A DNA stretch of 64,000 bases from Staphylococcus sp. Marseille-Q5304 (GCF_943737015.1 NZ_CALSFP010000001.1:806001-870000); one strand, 5' to 3'; counted from the first letter of the stretch, positions 41,765 to 53,397 are shown. Program-made: numbers and translations. The notes: generated by a model from the sequence alone, not told the origin.

Positions 41765-42373
41765 ATGTCTAAATTTGATGAAATGATCACAGTTGTTCCA
41801 AGAACAATTTTATTTTCAGATGAAAAAAATCAATTTAATGGATTTTTAGATAAAAATTCACCCCAGGGTCAAGAAATTTTTGATACGTTACAGCAATATG
41901 AAGTTAAACGTAGAGGTGATATGGAAGAAGATCCATCCTATAAACAACTCGTTTCATATTGTTTATTAGAAAATGAACATGATGAGTTATTGATTTATGA
42001 GCGTCTCTCAGGTGGAGGTGAATCTCGTCTTCACGGCCAGTCATCAATTGGTGTCGGTGGACATATGAATGAAGTTCCAGGGGCAGACTCTATAAATGAA
42101 GTGCTAAGAACAAATGCACAAAGAGAATTAGAAGAAGAGGTTGGCCTTTCACAACAAAAATCACAAAATCTAACGTATACTGGATTTATTAATGATGATA
42201 CGAATGAGGTAGGAGAAGTTCATTTAGGTGTCGTTTTTAAAATTAAGGTCAATAGTAAAGATGTAGAGGCTAAAGAAACTGACACATTAAAAATTAAATG
42301 GGTAGATCAAAACAAAATTGACAACTATGATGAATTTGAAACGTGGAGTTCATTAATATTACAAGCGTTATAA
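41765..42373 (+). CDS. NUDIX hydrolase family protein
   Basis: A 202-residue protein from ATG 41765; GAAGGAG just before it favours this over the ATG at 41750, which overlaps the site. A perfect Nudix box (G-x5-E-x7-RELEEEVGL) starts at GADSINE near residue 112, with the upstream GVGGHMNE. This makes it a metal-dependent hydrolase of a nucleoside diphosphate linked to some group; the substrate cannot be told. The N-terminal 70 residues and the FLDKNSPQGQEIF segment are not part of the core Nudix fold. It is followed after 15 bases by the TPR-like gene, probably in one transcript. Confidence 0.88.
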   Translation: MSKFDEMITVVPRTILFSDEKNQFNGFLDKNSPQGQEIFDTLQQYEVKRRGDMEEDPSYKQLVSYCLLENEHDELLIYERLSGGGESRLHGQSSIGVGGHMNEVPGADSINEVLRTNAQRELEEEVGLSQQKSQNLTYTGFINDDTNEVGEVHLGVVFKIKVNSKDVEAKETDTLKIKWVDQNKIDNYDEFETWSSLILQAL

Positions 42374-42388
42374 TAGAGGTGTATTTGA

Positions 42389-43312
42389 ATGTCTGACATT
42401 ATTCCGTTTCCCCGTTCTCAAGATAAGTTAATAAGGGAGATTAAACAGTCATTTAACAAAGATAAATTTGATCAGACTTATGAACTTTTTGAACAATATG
42501 AACAACAATTTGAATTAGATGAACAAATGTCATTACTCAAATGTGCATTATTGTACCAAATGGGTAGTTACCTAGAATTAAGAGAAGAGGCTATCATTTT
42601 ATTGAAGCAAGGCATCACTAAATATGATGATTTAATGATTTATTATATTAAAAGTTTAGAAGGTTTAGGACAATACTTTGAAGTGGTAGAAGTGATAAAT
42701 CAGGTTATAGATGAAGTTCATAATCACAAGACACGTATGGAATTATATCCTATTAAAGAACGTGCGTTACGAGAATTAGAGAAACACAACGAACACGCTT
42801 CAGAGTTGCTTCAACAATTTGATGAACTATCATTACGCGAACAGATAAATACAATCCTAATGCTTATAGATTTTAATGAATTCCACTATAAAGAAACAAT
42901 TGTTAACATCTTAGTCCATTCTGATTTAGCGCCCAATGTAGTAAGTATTATGTTAGAATATTTACGCTTTGCTCAGTATGACAATGAAATTGAAATTACA
43001 AAGTTAAAGCAAAAGGTCTCTGTTAATCCCAATCATTTAACAGGGCTAGAGCACACTAAGATCAAGGAACAAATCATTCCTCATGTAATTGGTCGATTAG
43101 AAGATCAAGTAGCGACGATTACTACTGAGGCGCTCCATTTAATGAATAATCACGCGATACTCCTTTATCCTATTGACGTTGAAAGCATTGCATCTATAGA
43201 CGATTGGATATATGCATATACAAATTATTTCAAGTCAATGGTTAACTTAGAAAAGCGTGACGATCAACACCCTGTAATTAAATATCTCGAACAATTAGAT
43301 AGTCAATCATAA
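42389..43312 (+). CDS. Uncharacterised helical-repeat (TPR-like) protein
   Basis: A 307-residue soluble acidic protein. Its N-terminal half looks like degenerate tetratricopeptide-type helical hairpins: FDQTYELFEQYEQQFELDEQ, LKCALLYQMGSYLELREEAI, MIYYIKSLEGLGQYFEVVEV. The C-terminal part (about 160-300) is also helical, without a motif I recognise. There is no signal peptide or membrane helix. The gene keeps its place between rplT and tig in staphylococci, so a core housekeeping role is likely, but function is unknown. Ribosome site AGAGGTG. Confidence 0.8.
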   Translation: MSDIIPFPRSQDKLIREIKQSFNKDKFDQTYELFEQYEQQFELDEQMSLLKCALLYQMGSYLELREEAIILLKQGITKYDDLMIYYIKSLEGLGQYFEVVEVINQVIDEVHNHKTRMELYPIKERALRELEKHNEHASELLQQFDELSLREQINTILMLIDFNEFHYKETIVNILVHSDLAPNVVSIMLEYLRFAQYDNEIEITKLKQKVSVNPNHLTGLEHTKIKEQIIPHVIGRLEDQVATITTEALHLMNNHAILLYPIDVESIASIDDWIYAYTNYFKSMVNLEKRDDQHPVIKYLEQLDSQS

Positions 43313-43412
43313 TTAAAGTATGTAGTTCAGGGTAAATTAAATATTGAAAATAAATTTCAACGAACTATTCTTTGTATGGGTGAGTGCCATGTTTGTGTAG
43401 CACAAGGTCATA

Positions 43413-43421
43413 TGCTATAAT
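43413..43421 (+). promoter_or_regulatory. Extended -10 promoter of tig
   Basis: TGCTATAAT, an extended -10 element with TG one base before TATAAT. A weak TTGTGT lies 17 bases upstream (43393-43398). Confidence 0.6.
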
Positions 43422-43468
43422 AGGGAAGTTGAAAAAATAAAATAGGATAATCATGGAGGTTTTTATAC

Positions 43469-44779
43469 ATGACAGCAACTTGGGAAAAAAAGGAAGGTAA
43501 CACTGGAGTATTATCAGTTACTGTTCCTGCAGAAAAAGTAGATCAAGCAATTGACAAAGCTTTCAAAAAAGTAGTAAAACAAATTAACGTGCCAGGTTTC
43601 CGTAAAGGGAAAGTACCTCGTCAAATTTTCGAACAACGTTTTGGTGTAGAAGCATTATATCAAGATGCTGTAGACATTTTACTACCAGAAGCTTATGGGG
43701 AAGCAATTGATGAAACAGGTATTAAACCAGTTGATCAACCAGAAGTAAACGTTACTTCAATTGAAAAAGGTCAAGACATGACATTTGAAGCAACTGTTGT
43801 TGTTGAACCAGAAGTTGAATTAGGTGACTACAAAGGTTTAGAAATTGAAAAACAAAGTTCAGAATTAACTGACGAAGAAGTTCAAGAATCTATCGATCAC
43901 CAATTAGGTCACTTAGCTGAAATGGTCGTTAAAGAAGATGGTGCTGTAGAAGATGGAAACACAGTAAACATTGACTTTGATGGTTATGTTGATGGTGAAC
44001 AATTCGAAGGCGGACAAGCTGAAGGTTACGACTTAGAAATTGGTTCTGGCTCATTTATCCCAGGATTCGAAGAACAATTAGTAGGCGTGAAAACAGGCGA
44101 AGAGAAAGATGTAAATGTAACATTCCCTGAAGAATATCATGCTGAAGAATTAGCTGGTAAAGAAGCTACTTTCAAAACAAAAGTTAACGAAATTAAATAT
44201 AAAGACGTACCAGAATTAACTGATGAAGTTGCAAATGAATTAGATTCAGAATCAAATTCTGTTGATGAATATAAAGAAAATTTACGTAAACGTCTTGCTG
44301 AACAAAAAGAAACTGAAGCTGAAAATGCTCAAAAAGAAGAAGCAATTACAAAAGCTACAAACAATGCAAAAGTTGATATCCCAGAAGCAATGATTAACAC
44401 AGAAGTTGATCGCATGGTACAAGAGTTTGGTCAACGTATGCAACAACAAGGTTTAAACTTAGAAACTTATTTCCAAATCTCAGGTCAAGACGAATCTCAA
44501 TTAAGAGAACAAATGAAAGACGATGCAGAAGAACGTGTTAAAACGAATTTAACGCTTACTGCAATCGCTGACGCTGAAGATGTAGAAGTATCAGACGAAG
44601 ATATTGATAAAGAACTTGAAAAAATGAGTGAACAATTCAATATCTCAGTTGAAGATATTAAACAAACATTAGGTAATACAGACATCGTTAAGAACGACGT
44701 TCGTATTCAAAAAGTGATTGACTCATTAGTGGATAACGCTAAGTTAGTTGAACCTTCTAAAGATGATTCAGAAAAATAA
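43469..44779 (+). CDS. tig: Trigger factor
   Basis: Ribosome-bound chaperone and peptidyl-prolyl isomerase that meets nascent chains. The 436-residue protein has the N-terminal ribosome-docking domain with the signature [18 protein letters not shown] near 43-60. The FKBP-type domain (about 160-245) contains [17 protein letters not shown] and [13 protein letters not shown]. The C-terminal helical arms contain the acidic and Gln-rich region near 270-430. The ribosome site is GGAGG. It lies directly upstream of clpX, a common chaperone-protease neighbourhood. Confidence 0.97.
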   Translation: MTATWEKKEGNTGVLSVTVPAEKVDQAIDKAFKKVVKQINVPGFRKGKVPRQIFEQRFGVEALYQDAVDILLPEAYGEAIDETGIKPVDQPEVNVTSIEKGQDMTFEATVVVEPEVELGDYKGLEIEKQSSELTDEEVQESIDHQLGHLAEMVVKEDGAVEDGNTVNIDFDGYVDGEQFEGGQAEGYDLEIGSGSFIPGFEEQLVGVKTGEEKDVNVTFPEEYHAEELAGKEATFKTKVNEIKYKDVPELTDEVANELDSESNSVDEYKENLRKRLAEQKETEAENAQKEEAITKATNNAKVDIPEAMINTEVDRMVQEFGQRMQQQGLNLETYFQISGQDESQLREQMKDDAEERVKTNLTLTAIADAEDVEVSDEDIDKELEKMSEQFNISVEDIKQTLGNTDIVKNDVRIQKVIDSLVDNAKLVEPSKDDSEK

Positions 44780-44842
44780 TATTCACACGATGTGAGCGAA
44801 ATGCTTTATACAATAGACTTGTGTGTCTAATATAAATAGAGT

Positions 44843-44875
44843 TGTAGCAGATGCATTTATTCAATGCGTCTGCTA
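44843..44875. other. Strong hairpin between tig and clpX
   Basis: Stem GTAGCAGATGCAT (44843-44855) with ATGCGTCTGCTAC (44863-44875), one G-U pair, loop TTATTCA. No T-run follows on the plus strand, so it is not a standard terminator. It could stabilise or attenuate the tig transcript. Confidence 0.6.
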
Positions 44876-44965
44876 CACTGTTATGTGCACAAAACTTGTA
44901 GATTAAGTAAGTTGCATATTAAAATACTATCTAGTATAGTCTTTAGGGAATAGGGGTGTAAATAA

Positions 44966-46228
44966 ATGTTTAAATTCAATGAAGATGAAGAGAATTTAAA
45001 ATGTTCTTTCTGTGGCAAAGACCAAAATCAAGTTAAAAAGTTAGTCGCAGGAAGTGGCGTATATATATGTAATGAATGTATTGAATTATGTTCAGAAATT
45101 GTTGAAGAAGAATTAGCTCAATCTGCACCAGAAGGGCTAACTGAATTACCAACACCTAAAGAAATTATGGATCAATTAAATGATTATGTAATAGGCCAAG
45201 AAAAGGCTAAAAAATCATTAGCTGTAGCTGTATACAATCATTATAAACGTATCCAACAATTAGGTCCGAATGAAGATGAAGTAGAATTACAAAAAAGTAA
45301 CGTTGCTCTAATCGGACCAACTGGTAGTGGTAAGACATTACTTGCACAAACTTTAGCGAGAACACTTAATGTTCCATTTGCAATTGCAGATGCAACAAGT
45401 TTAACTGAAGCTGGTTATGTAGGTGATGATGTTGAAAATATCTTACTACGTTTAATTCAAGCAGCAGATTTTGATGTCGATAAAGCTGAAAAAGGTATTA
45501 TTTACGTAGACGAAATCGACAAAATAGCTCGAAAATCAGAAAACACATCAATCACTCGAGATGTTTCAGGTGAAGGTGTTCAACAGGCACTATTAAAAAT
45601 ATTAGAAGGTACTACAGCTAGCGTACCGCCACAAGGTGGACGTAAGCATCCAAACCAAGAACTTATCCAAATTGATACTACTAATATTTTATTCGTATTA
45701 GGTGGTGCGTTTGACGGTATAGACGAAGTAATTAAACGTCGTCTAGGTGAAAAAGTGATTGGTTTCGCTAGTAGTGAAGCTTCAAAATATGATGAAGATG
45801 CTATTCTTGAACAAATTAGACCTGAAGATTTACAATCATATGGTTTAATTCCTGAATTCATCGGTCGTGTGCCAATTGTAGCTAACTTAGAAACATTAGA
45901 TGTTAATGCATTAAATAACATCTTAACTCAACCTAAGAATGCGTTAGTTAAACAATATACTAAGATGTTAGAACTAGATGATGTAGAACTACAATTTACA
46001 GATGAAGCTTTAGCTGCTATTAGTAACAAAGCTATAGAACGTAAAACTGGTGCACGTGGTTTACGTTCAATCATCGAAGAAGCACTTATCGACATTATGT
46101 ACGATGTACCTTCATCAGATGGTGTAGTTAAAGTCGTAATCACAGATAAGACAATTAATGAAGAAAAAGAACCTGAGTTATATGATAAAGAAGGTAATCT
46201 TGTAAACAAGGAACAAACTTCAGCTTAA
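44966..46228 (+). CDS. clpX: ClpX, ATPase subunit of the ClpXP protease
   Basis: Unfoldase that recognises substrates and feeds them to ClpP. The 420-residue protein has the N-terminal zinc-binding dimer domain (CSFCGK and CNEC, residues 13-39). The AAA+ module has Walker [17 protein letters not shown] near 119, Walker [12 protein letters not shown] near 181, pore loop GYVGDD near 151, and sensor 2 [12 protein letters not shown] near 368. The ClpP-contact tripeptide IGF is in EKVIGFAS near 267. The start follows GGGGTG. It is a separate unit with its own terminator. Confidence 0.97.
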   Translation: MFKFNEDEENLKCSFCGKDQNQVKKLVAGSGVYICNECIELCSEIVEEELAQSAPEGLTELPTPKEIMDQLNDYVIGQEKAKKSLAVAVYNHYKRIQQLGPNEDEVELQKSNVALIGPTGSGKTLLAQTLARTLNVPFAIADATSLTEAGYVGDDVENILLRLIQAADFDVDKAEKGIIYVDEIDKIARKSENTSITRDVSGEGVQQALLKILEGTTASVPPQGGRKHPNQELIQIDTTNILFVLGGAFDGIDEVIKRRLGEKVIGFASSEASKYDEDAILEQIRPEDLQSYGLIPEFIGRVPIVANLETLDVNALNNILTQPKNALVKQYTKMLELDDVELQFTDEALAAISNKAIERKTGARGLRSIIEEALIDIMYDVPSSDGVVKVVITDKTINEEKEPELYDKEGNLVNKEQTSA

Positions 46229-46240
46229 TTTTTTAAAATG

Positions 46241-46286
46241 TACCCTAAGTTGTGCTTTATATCACAGAACAACTTAGGGTATTTTT
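46241..46286 (+). terminator. Terminator of clpX
   Basis: Perfect stem TACCCTAAGTTGT (46241-46253) with its complement at 46269-46281, followed by TTTTT. Confidence 0.87.
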
Positions 46287-46444
46287 ATGTGTGAAATTTG
46301 TAAATCAGTAGATAATGTTATGATTGGTCTCAATTTGCGTATTGTTATTGTCTCATTTGATTGAAAAAATTATTATTACTAAAGTTTTTAGAATGATATA
46401 ATATATAATAAATGTCACATTAAAGGAAAAGAGGGTCAGACTTT

Positions 46445-47032
46445 ATGGAAGTGAATCCTAACCAAATAGAATTATTAATAAGTGCAGTAAAAAAAGAACA
46501 GTATCCAGAAACAGGGCTAGGTGAAGTAGCACTTAGCGGTAGATCTAATGTAGGGAAATCTACCTTTATCAATAGTATGATTGGTAGAAAAAATATGGCA
46601 CGTACTTCTCAACAACCGGGTAAAACACAAACACTAAATTTTTATAATATCGATCAACAATTAGTATTTGTCGACGTTCCTGGTTATGGTTATGCGAAGG
46701 TAAGTAAAAAACAACGTGAAGCCTTTGGTAAAATGATTGAGCAATATTTGTCAGAAAGAGAAACATTAAAGCTTGTAATTCAATTAGTAGATTTAAGACA
46801 TAATCCAACAGAAGACGATTTATTGATGTATGATTACTTAAAATATTTTGATATTCCAACGTTAGTTGTTGCTACGAAAGAAGATAAAATTGCAAAAGGT
46901 AAAGTTCAAAAGCATCTAGCTAATATCCAAAGCAAACTAGAAATGGAACCTGAAGATGAAATTATTAGTTATTCTTCAATTAAAAATAATAAGCAAAAAC
47001 AAATTTGGGAAATTATTGAAAAATACTTGTAA
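46445..47032 (+). CDS. ysxC: Ribosome biogenesis GTPase YsxC/EngB
   Basis: Essential GTPase for assembly of the 50S subunit. The 195-residue TRAFAC-class G domain has G1 [14 protein letters not shown] near residue 29, G2 [13 protein letters not shown] near 56, G3 DVPGYGYAK near 75, G4 VATKEDKI near 142, and G5 ISYSS near 176. The start follows AAAAGAGGG. The following 230 bases to hemA hold no gene; a -10 TATAAT for hemA lies at 47224-47229. Confidence 0.95.
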   Translation: MEVNPNQIELLISAVKKEQYPETGLGEVALSGRSNVGKSTFINSMIGRKNMARTSQQPGKTQTLNFYNIDQQLVFVDVPGYGYAKVSKKQREAFGKMIEQYLSERETLKLVIQLVDLRHNPTEDDLLMYDYLKYFDIPTLVVATKEDKIAKGKVQKHLANIQSKLEMEPEDEIISYSSIKNNKQKQIWEIIEKYL

Positions 47033-47223
47033 TCAATCTAAATTACATGGAAATTTTTTTCAGTTAGATGCCCGTTCTCACTCAAATAGAATCACAAATT
47101 GTTGATATTCTTAAGTTAAATTCAGTAAACTACACGGTTTCAATTTTTGACAACTATTTGACTGTAGATTGTAATTCTTCTAATTTATTTGAGCAACGTG
47201 GTTAACTGTGGGAACAAATGTGT

Positions 47224-47229
47224 TATAAT
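47224..47229 (+). promoter_or_regulatory. Probable -10 element of the hem operon
   Basis: TATAAT about 35 bases before the hemA start, with a weak TTAACT about 16 bases upstream of it. Confidence 0.5.
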
Positions 47230-47263
47230 TTACATATTGTAAAGTGTATGGAGGGCGTTATAA

Positions 47264-48598
47264 ATGCATTTAATTGCGATAAGCATTAATCATCGAACAG
47301 CAGATGTTGCTTTAAGAGAAAGAGTTGCTTTCAAAGATGATGCCATACGTTCAGCTAATGTTGATTTATATGAAACTAAATCCATTTTAGAGAATGTCAT
47401 ATTATCAACTTGTAATCGAACTGAAGTATATGCAGTAGCAGACCAAATTCACACAGGTCGTTATTATATCCAAAGATTCTTGGCAAGATCATTTGGATTT
47501 GACGTTGAAGAAATAAAAGAAATGACTGAAGTTAAAGTAGGGGACGAAGCAGTTAGACATCTATTAAATGTAACTGCGGGCTTAGACTCAGTTGTGTTAG
47601 GTGAAACGCAAATCTTAGGTCAAATCAGAGAATCTTTCTTTATCGCACAAGATGAAGAAACAACGGGTACGATTTTTAATCATCTATTTAAACAAGCAAT
47701 TACATTTGCGAAAAAAGCACATAACGAAACTGATATTGCTGATAATGCAGTGAGTGTTTCTTATGCAGCTGTTGAATTAAGTAAAAAAGTATTTGGAAAA
47801 ATAAATAACAAGCAAGCAATTGTAGTTGGCGCTGGTGACATGAGTGAGTTATCTATTTTAAACTTAATAGGTTCAGGCGTTACAGATATCACGATTGTTA
47901 ATAGAACGTTAGCTAAAGCTGATCAACTTGCTTCAAAACATCAAGTTAAAAGTGCACCTTTATCAGACCTCTCTAATTTATTATCTTCAGCTGACATTGT
48001 TATTAGCTCCACAAGTGCTGAAGACTACATCTTATCTATGGATATGATGCAACACGTTCAACAATATCGTAAAAATGATTCACTTGTTTTAATAGATATT
48101 GCTGTCCCTAGAGATATTGATCCACAAATTGACGAGCTTGAAAGCGTGTTTAACTATGATGTTGATGACTTAAAAGGACTTGTCGATGCAAACTTAAGAG
48201 AACGTCAAAACGCAGCAAATGAAATTGCCCAAAGAATTCCTGCCGAAATCGAAGCACATAATGAATGGGTCAATATGTTAGGTGTTGTACCTGTGATTCG
48301 TGCATTACGTGAAAAAGCAATGGGTATTCAAGAAGAAACAATGGAAAGTATCGATAGAAAGTTACCAGGGCTTTCTGAAAGAGAACGTAAAGTTATATCC
48401 AAACATACAAAGAGTATCATTAATCAAATGTTAAAAGACCCTGTTAAACAGGCGAAAGAATTGAGTAGTGACAAAAATAGTAACGAAAAATTAGAGCTAT
48501 TCCAAAACATTTTTGACATTGAAGCTGAACAAGCTTATGAACCGAAAAAATCGAAAAGAAGAGTGAACAGCACAGGTCGAATATTAGGTTTTGAATAG
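47264..48598 (+). CDS. hemA: Glutamyl-tRNA reductase
   Basis: First committed step of heme synthesis by the C5 route: reduces glutamyl-tRNA to glutamate 1-semialdehyde with NADPH. The 444-residue protein has the N-terminal catalytic domain with [11 protein letters not shown] (active Cys near 50), [13 protein letters not shown] near 115, the NADPH domain with [15 protein letters not shown] near 188, and the C-terminal dimer helix. It heads the hemAXCDBL operon. The start is ATG after GGAGGGCG. Heme-dependent degradation through the partner HemX is known in related bacteria. Confidence 0.97.
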   Translation: MHLIAISINHRTADVALRERVAFKDDAIRSANVDLYETKSILENVILSTCNRTEVYAVADQIHTGRYYIQRFLARSFGFDVEEIKEMTEVKVGDEAVRHLLNVTAGLDSVVLGETQILGQIRESFFIAQDEETTGTIFNHLFKQAITFAKKAHNETDIADNAVSVSYAAVELSKKVFGKINNKQAIVVGAGDMSELSILNLIGSGVTDITIVNRTLAKADQLASKHQVKSAPLSDLSNLLSSADIVISSTSAEDYILSMDMMQHVQQYRKNDSLVLIDIAVPRDIDPQIDELESVFNYDVDDLKGLVDANLRERQNAANEIAQRIPAEIEAHNEWVNMLGVVPVIRALREKAMGIQEETMESIDRKLPGLSERERKVISKHTKSIINQMLKDPVKQAKELSSDKNSNEKLELFQNIFDIEAEQAYEPKKSKRRVNSTGRILGFE

Positions 48599-48618
48599 TT
48601 ACTACAAATGGTGATGAC

Positions 48619-49440
48619 ATGCAAGATATTTTATTAATTAGGTTAAATGAGCTGTTATTAATTATATATTTATTTAGTATCGCTTGTTATTTTTATGATT
48701 TTGTGAAAAAACATCATTTGGCTAGTAAAATCGGCTTTGTAACACTAGGGATTGTTTGGGTATTACAAACAATCTCTTTATCTATATACATTAATGTGAC
48801 AAATCAGCTTCCATTGGTGAATATTTTCAATATATTATTTGCACTTGCATGGTTAATTATTTCGATTTCCCTCGTAATTAGTGTGATAAAGCAAATTAAT
48901 ATTTCCATATTTTTATTTAATATGGTGGGTTTTGTACTAATAGCAATGAGTACTTTTCAACCGATGTATTATAATAGTACGAATAAACATCTCAATATTA
49001 TAAATGAATTATTAATTGTCCATATTATTTTAGCGACGATAAGTTATGCTTTATTTACATTTGCATTTGTAAATGCGATTTTGTATATCATTCAATATAA
49101 TAATTTAAAGCAAAAACGGTTTACGCAAAAATATTTCCGCTTAGGTAGCGTGGCAACTTTAGAACAAACGGTATTTATTAGTTCATTAGTTGGATTTGTG
49201 TTTATCATTTTAAGCATTATCCTGGGTGCTCAGTGGGGCTTTAACACACTTGGAGTTAAAATTTTACTTGATCCTAAAGTTGTATTATCAAGCATCATCA
49301 CTGTATTATATGGGTTGTATTTATATTTCAGAGTAAGACACAAGTTCAATAAGAACAAATTAATCTATTTTAATATCATATTATTCTCTATTAGTATGCT
49401 TAATCTCATATTCACATCACACTTTTCTGTTATCCATTAA
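48619..49440 (+). CDS. hemX: HemX, membrane protein of the CcmC/cytochrome c assembly family
   Basis: A 273-residue integral membrane protein with about eight hydrophobic segments, for example near 10-25, 38-57, 68-90, 97-115, 135-160, 190-213, 222-242 and 250-270. It has the family segment GAQWGFNTLGVKILLDPK near 202-219, a tryptophan-containing loop like those of the CcsA/CcmC heme-handling group. In related Firmicutes HemX lowers HemA level. No ribosome site is strong: GGTGATG precedes the ATG. It lies 20 bases after hemA. Confidence 0.9.
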   Translation: MQDILLIRLNELLLIIYLFSIACYFYDFVKKHHLASKIGFVTLGIVWVLQTISLSIYINVTNQLPLVNIFNILFALAWLIISISLVISVIKQINISIFLFNMVGFVLIAMSTFQPMYYNSTNKHLNIINELLIVHIILATISYALFTFAFVNAILYIIQYNNLKQKRFTQKYFRLGSVATLEQTVFISSLVGFVFIILSIILGAQWGFNTLGVKILLDPKVVLSSIITVLYGLYLYFRVRHKFNKNKLIYFNIILFSISMLNLIFTSHFSVIH

Positions 49441-49493
49441 TACAAGCATTTATACGAATTATTTCAAACTAACTATAAAGGAGGATAATAACG

Positions 49494-50420
49494 ATGCGTA
49501 AGTTAATCGTTGGTTCCCGCAGAAGTAAATTAGCTTTAAAACAAAGCCAACAATTTATTGATAAATTAAAAGCCGTTGATCCGAACTTAGAAATTGAAAT
49601 TAAAGAAATAGTAACTAAAGGTGACCGCATAGTAGATAAACAATTGTCTAAGGTTGGGGGAAAAGGGCTCTTCGTTAAAGAAATTGAAAATGAATTATTC
49701 AATAAAGACATTGATATGGCTATACATTCTTTAAAAGATGTGCCGAGTGTAATGCCTGAAGGTTTGACATTAGGATGTATACCTGATCGTGAAAACCCAT
49801 TTGATGCGTATATTTCTAACAACCATGTGCCAATAGATGAATTACCAGCAGGCAGTATCGTGGGCACAAGTTCCCTTCGTCGTGGTGCTCAAATTATTGC
49901 TCAATACCCACACTTAGAAATAAAATGGATACGCGGTAATATCGATACGCGTTTAAGTAAATTAGAAACGGAAGATTTCGATGCTATTATATTAGCAGCT
50001 GCTGGTCTTAAACGTATGGGTTGGTCAGAAGATATTGTGACATCTTATTTAGATGATGGAACAGTTGTTCCGGCTATTGGACAAGGTGCGCTAGGTATTG
50101 AATGTCGTTCAGATGATCATGAACTGCTTGAATTATTAAATAAAGTTCATAACCAAGAGGTTGCAGATTGTGTAACTGCTGAACGTACATTTTTAAAACG
50201 TATGAATGGTAGTTGCCAAGTTCCTATTGGCGGATATGCAACAAAAAACAATGATGATACAATTGAGTTCACAGGCTTAATTATGTCAACTGATGGTAAA
50301 GAACGCTACCAACATACAGCACAAGGCATAGACCCAGTGAAAGTTGGGGAAAGTGTTTCAAAAGTTTTAGAAGACCAAGGTGCTTATGAAATTATAAAGG
50401 CATTAAACGAATCCGAATAA
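49494..50420 (+). CDS. hemC: Porphobilinogen deaminase (hydroxymethylbilane synthase)
   Basis: Joins four porphobilinogen molecules to hydroxymethylbilane. The 308-residue protein begins [20 protein letters not shown]. It has [15 protein letters not shown] near 82-96, the active-site [10 protein letters not shown] near 124-133, and the dipyrromethane-cofactor Cys in [11 protein letters not shown] near 241. Ribosome site AAGGAGGA. It is third in the hem operon. Confidence 0.97.
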   Translation: MRKLIVGSRRSKLALKQSQQFIDKLKAVDPNLEIEIKEIVTKGDRIVDKQLSKVGGKGLFVKEIENELFNKDIDMAIHSLKDVPSVMPEGLTLGCIPDRENPFDAYISNNHVPIDELPAGSIVGTSSLRRGAQIIAQYPHLEIKWIRGNIDTRLSKLETEDFDAIILAAAGLKRMGWSEDIVTSYLDDGTVVPAIGQGALGIECRSDDHELLELLNKVHNQEVADCVTAERTFLKRMNGSCQVPIGGYATKNNDDTIEFTGLIMSTDGKERYQHTAQGIDPVKVGESVSKVLEDQGAYEIIKALNESE

Positions 50421-50437
50421 TCGTTTGAGGTGACAAA

Positions 50438-51115
50438 ATGAAACCAGTTATAGTAATGACGCAAACTAGTGAATTTGAAACAGAAGATATGACAATTTTG
50501 CATAAACCCTTGATTTATGTAGAACCGTTATCTTTTGATTTATCACTGCTTGATGTTAACTATGACTGGTTTATTTTTACGTCTAAGAATGCAGTTAAAT
50601 TGTTCTATCCTCGTATGAGCCAAATGCAAGACACCAAAATTGCTGTTATTGGTAAAAAAACGGCTCACTACTGTGAGAGTTTAGGTTTAAAAGTAGATTT
50701 TATACCATCAGATTATTCACAAGAAGGATTTTTAAAGCAATTTAATCCGCAAGTCAGCAGCCGCATACTTATTCCTTCTAGTAAAAAAGCGCGTCCATTA
50801 TTACAACAATCTTTGCAACAACAAGGGCATACAGTTAGGAAAATTGACTTATACCAACCTCTCCCACATACTGAAAATATAAATGAAGTAAAGCGATTAA
50901 TAGAAACTGATAAAATCAATGCGATTACCTTTGCGAGTACTTCAGCAGTAAAATATTTTTTTGAAAGTGGAGAAGTGCCCGCATTTAACAATTATTTTGT
51001 AATTGGTCAGCAAACTTTTGAGGCGCTTAAACAATTTGGTATACAAGCGACAATGGCTGACAAACAAACATTAGAATCATTAATTAATATTATTAGAGAA
51101 AGTTGGGAAAAATGA
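50438..51115 (+). CDS. hemD: Uroporphyrinogen-III synthase
   Basis: Closes and inverts ring D of hydroxymethylbilane to uroporphyrinogen III. The family is poorly conserved. At 225 residues this one has recognisable segments: [15 protein letters not shown] near 47, [16 protein letters not shown] near 68, [17 protein letters not shown] near 111 and [13 protein letters not shown] near 164. Its place between hemC and hemB supports the call. Its stop codon overlaps the hemB start. Confidence 0.92.
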   Translation: MKPVIVMTQTSEFETEDMTILHKPLIYVEPLSFDLSLLDVNYDWFIFTSKNAVKLFYPRMSQMQDTKIAVIGKKTAHYCESLGLKVDFIPSDYSQEGFLKQFNPQVSSRILIPSSKKARPLLQQSLQQQGHTVRKIDLYQPLPHTENINEVKRLIETDKINAITFASTSAVKYFFESGEVPAFNNYFVIGQQTFEALKQFGIQATMADKQTLESLINIIRESWEK

Positions 51116-52092
51116 TGAAATTTAATAGACATAGAAGATTACGTAGCAGTAAAACAATGAGAAATATGGTAAGTGAAACACATGTAAGAAAAGAAGACTT
51201 AATCTATCCTATATTTGTCGTTGAACGAGATAATGTTAAAGAAGAAATCAAATCTATGCCAGGCATTTACCAATTAAGTTTGAATTTATTAAGTGAAGAA
51301 ATTAAAGAAGCGCACGATTTAGGCATCAAAGCATTTATGTTCTTCGGTGTACCAAATGAAAAAGATGAAGTTGGTACGGGCGCTTATGATCATAACGGCA
51401 TCGTTCAAGAAGCTACTCGTTTAGCAAAATCTATGTATGATGATTTACTTGTAGTAGCAGATACGTGTCTATGTGAATACACAGATCATGGTCATTGTGG
51501 TGTCGTAAATCATGAAACGAAAGATGTTGATAATGATAAATCATTACCATTATTAGTAAAAACGGCGATTTCTCAAGTTGAAGCGGGTGCAGATATTATA
51601 GCTCCTAGTAATATGATGGATGGTTTCGTAGCAGAAATTAGAGCTGGACTTGATGATGCAGGTTATTACAACATTCCAATTATGAGTTATGGTATTAAAT
51701 ATGCCTCAAGTTTCTTTGGACCGTTCCGAGATGCTGCTGAATCAACGCCACAGTTTGGTGATCGTAAAACATATCAAATGGATCCTGCTAATAGACGTGA
51801 AGCTTTAAGAGAACTTGACAGTGATCTTAAAGAAGGTGCAGATATGATGATTGTTAAACCTGCTTTAAGTTTCTTAGATATAATTAGAGATGTTAGAAAT
51901 ACGACAAACTTACCAGTGATTGCGTATAACGTAAGTGGGGAATACAGTATGACGAAAGCAGCTGCGCAAAACGGTTGGATTGATGAACAAGCTGTAGTCA
52001 TGGAACAAATGATTTCTATGAAACGCGCAGGTGCAGATATGATTATCACATATTTCTCTAAAGACATTTGTAGATATCTAGATGAAAAATAA
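51115..52092 (+). CDS. hemB: Porphobilinogen synthase (delta-aminolevulinate dehydratase)
   Basis: Condenses two 5-aminolevulinate molecules to porphobilinogen. The protein is 325 residues starting [19 protein letters not shown]. Adjacent ATGs at 51112 and 51115 are both possible; 51115 fits the family N-terminus, and either overlaps the hemD stop, so translation is coupled. The zinc site is [14 protein letters not shown] near 116-129. Schiff-base lysines lie in [18 protein letters not shown] near 192 and in [12 protein letters not shown] near 247. The end is [12 protein letters not shown]. Confidence 0.97.
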   Translation: MKFNRHRRLRSSKTMRNMVSETHVRKEDLIYPIFVVERDNVKEEIKSMPGIYQLSLNLLSEEIKEAHDLGIKAFMFFGVPNEKDEVGTGAYDHNGIVQEATRLAKSMYDDLLVVADTCLCEYTDHGHCGVVNHETKDVDNDKSLPLLVKTAISQVEAGADIIAPSNMMDGFVAEIRAGLDDAGYYNIPIMSYGIKYASSFFGPFRDAAESTPQFGDRKTYQMDPANRREALRELDSDLKEGADMMIVKPALSFLDIIRDVRNTTNLPVIAYNVSGEYSMTKAAAQNGWIDEQAVVMEQMISMKRAGADMIITYFSKDICRYLDEK

Positions 52093-52104
52093 GGAGGTAC
52101 ATTG

Positions 52105-53388
52105 ATGAGATATACAAATTCTGAACAAGCGATGGAAAAGGCGGAAGAACTTATGCCAGGTGGCGTTAACAGCCCCGTACGAGCATTTAAATCTGTAGAT
52201 ACACCAGCTATATTTATGGATCATGGTAAAGGATCTCGTATTTATGATATAGATGGAAATGAATATATTGACTATGTATTAAGTTGGGGACCGTTAATTC
52301 TAGGTCATCGTAACGAACAAGTAATCAGCAAAATCCATGAAGCCGTTGATAAAGGTACAAGTTTCGGTGCTTCAACTCTCCAAGAAAATAAATTAGCTGA
52401 ACTCGTAATTGAACGTGTACCTTCTATTGAAAAGGTGCGTATGGTTTCTTCAGGTACAGAAGCAACATTAGATACGTTACGTCTCGCACGTGGTTATACA
52501 GGACGTAATAAGATAGTTAAATTTGTAGGTTGTTATCATGGACACAGTGATTCACTATTAATAAAAGCAGGTTCAGGTGTAGCAACATTAGGACTACCTG
52601 ATTCACCTGGTGTGCCAGAAGGTATTGCTAAAAATACAATTACTGTACCTTACAATGATTTAGATGCAATTAAAGTTGCCTTTGAAGAATTTGGTGATGA
52701 CATTGCTGGTGTTATCGTAGAACCTGTAGCAGGCAACATGGGCGTTGTGCCTCCTGTTGAAGGATTTTTACAAGGATTAAGAGATATAACAAATGAATTT
52801 GGTTCATTGTTAATCTTTGATGAAGTAATGACAGGCTTCAGAGTAGGGTATAACTGTGCCCAAGGTTATTACAATGTAACACCTGATTTAACTTGTTTAG
52901 GTAAAGTTATCGGTGGTGGATTGCCTGTTGGTGCAATTGGTGGTAAAAAAGAAATCATGGATAAAATAGCACCGACTGGTGATATCTATCAAGCTGGTAC
53001 ATTATCAGGTAACCCATTAGCAATGACGAGTGGTTATGAGACGTTAAGTCAATTAACGCCTGAATCTTACGATTATTTCAATCGTTTAGGTGATTTATTA
53101 GAAGAAGGACTAACTGAAGTATTTGCGAAACATAACGTGCCAATTACGATTAATAGAGCCGGTTCAATGATTGGTTATTTCTTAAATGAAGGGCCTGTTA
53201 CCAACTTCGAACAAGCAAATGAAAGTGACCTTGAATTCTTTAGTCAAATGTACAGAGAGATGGCTAAAGAAGGTATATTCTTACCACCTTCACAATTCGA
53301 AGGTACTTTCCTTTCGACTGCTCATACGGAAGAAGATATTAAACAAACAGTACAAGCATTTGATCGAGCTTTAAGTAGATTAGTATAA
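52105..53388 (+). CDS. hemL: Glutamate-1-semialdehyde 2,1-aminomutase
   Basis: PLP enzyme that turns glutamate 1-semialdehyde into 5-aminolevulinate. The protein is 427 residues, from ATG 52105 after AAGGAGG; a TTG one codon earlier is unlikely. It has [14 protein letters not shown] near 15, [16 protein letters not shown] near 118, [16 protein letters not shown] near 142, [14 protein letters not shown] near 234, and the PLP lysine in [17 protein letters not shown] near 265. It is last in the operon: the order A-X-C-D-B-L covers glutamyl-tRNA to uroporphyrinogen III. Confidence 0.97.
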   Translation: MRYTNSEQAMEKAEELMPGGVNSPVRAFKSVDTPAIFMDHGKGSRIYDIDGNEYIDYVLSWGPLILGHRNEQVISKIHEAVDKGTSFGASTLQENKLAELVIERVPSIEKVRMVSSGTEATLDTLRLARGYTGRNKIVKFVGCYHGHSDSLLIKAGSGVATLGLPDSPGVPEGIAKNTITVPYNDLDAIKVAFEEFGDDIAGVIVEPVAGNMGVVPPVEGFLQGLRDITNEFGSLLIFDEVMTGFRVGYNCAQGYYNVTPDLTCLGKVIGGGLPVGAIGGKKEIMDKIAPTGDIYQAGTLSGNPLAMTSGYETLSQLTPESYDYFNRLGDLLEEGLTEVFAKHNVPITINRAGSMIGYFLNEGPVTNFEQANESDLEFFSQMYREMAKEGIFLPPSQFEGTFLSTAHTEEDIKQTVQAFDRALSRLV

Positions 53389-53397
53389 TCAACTTCA

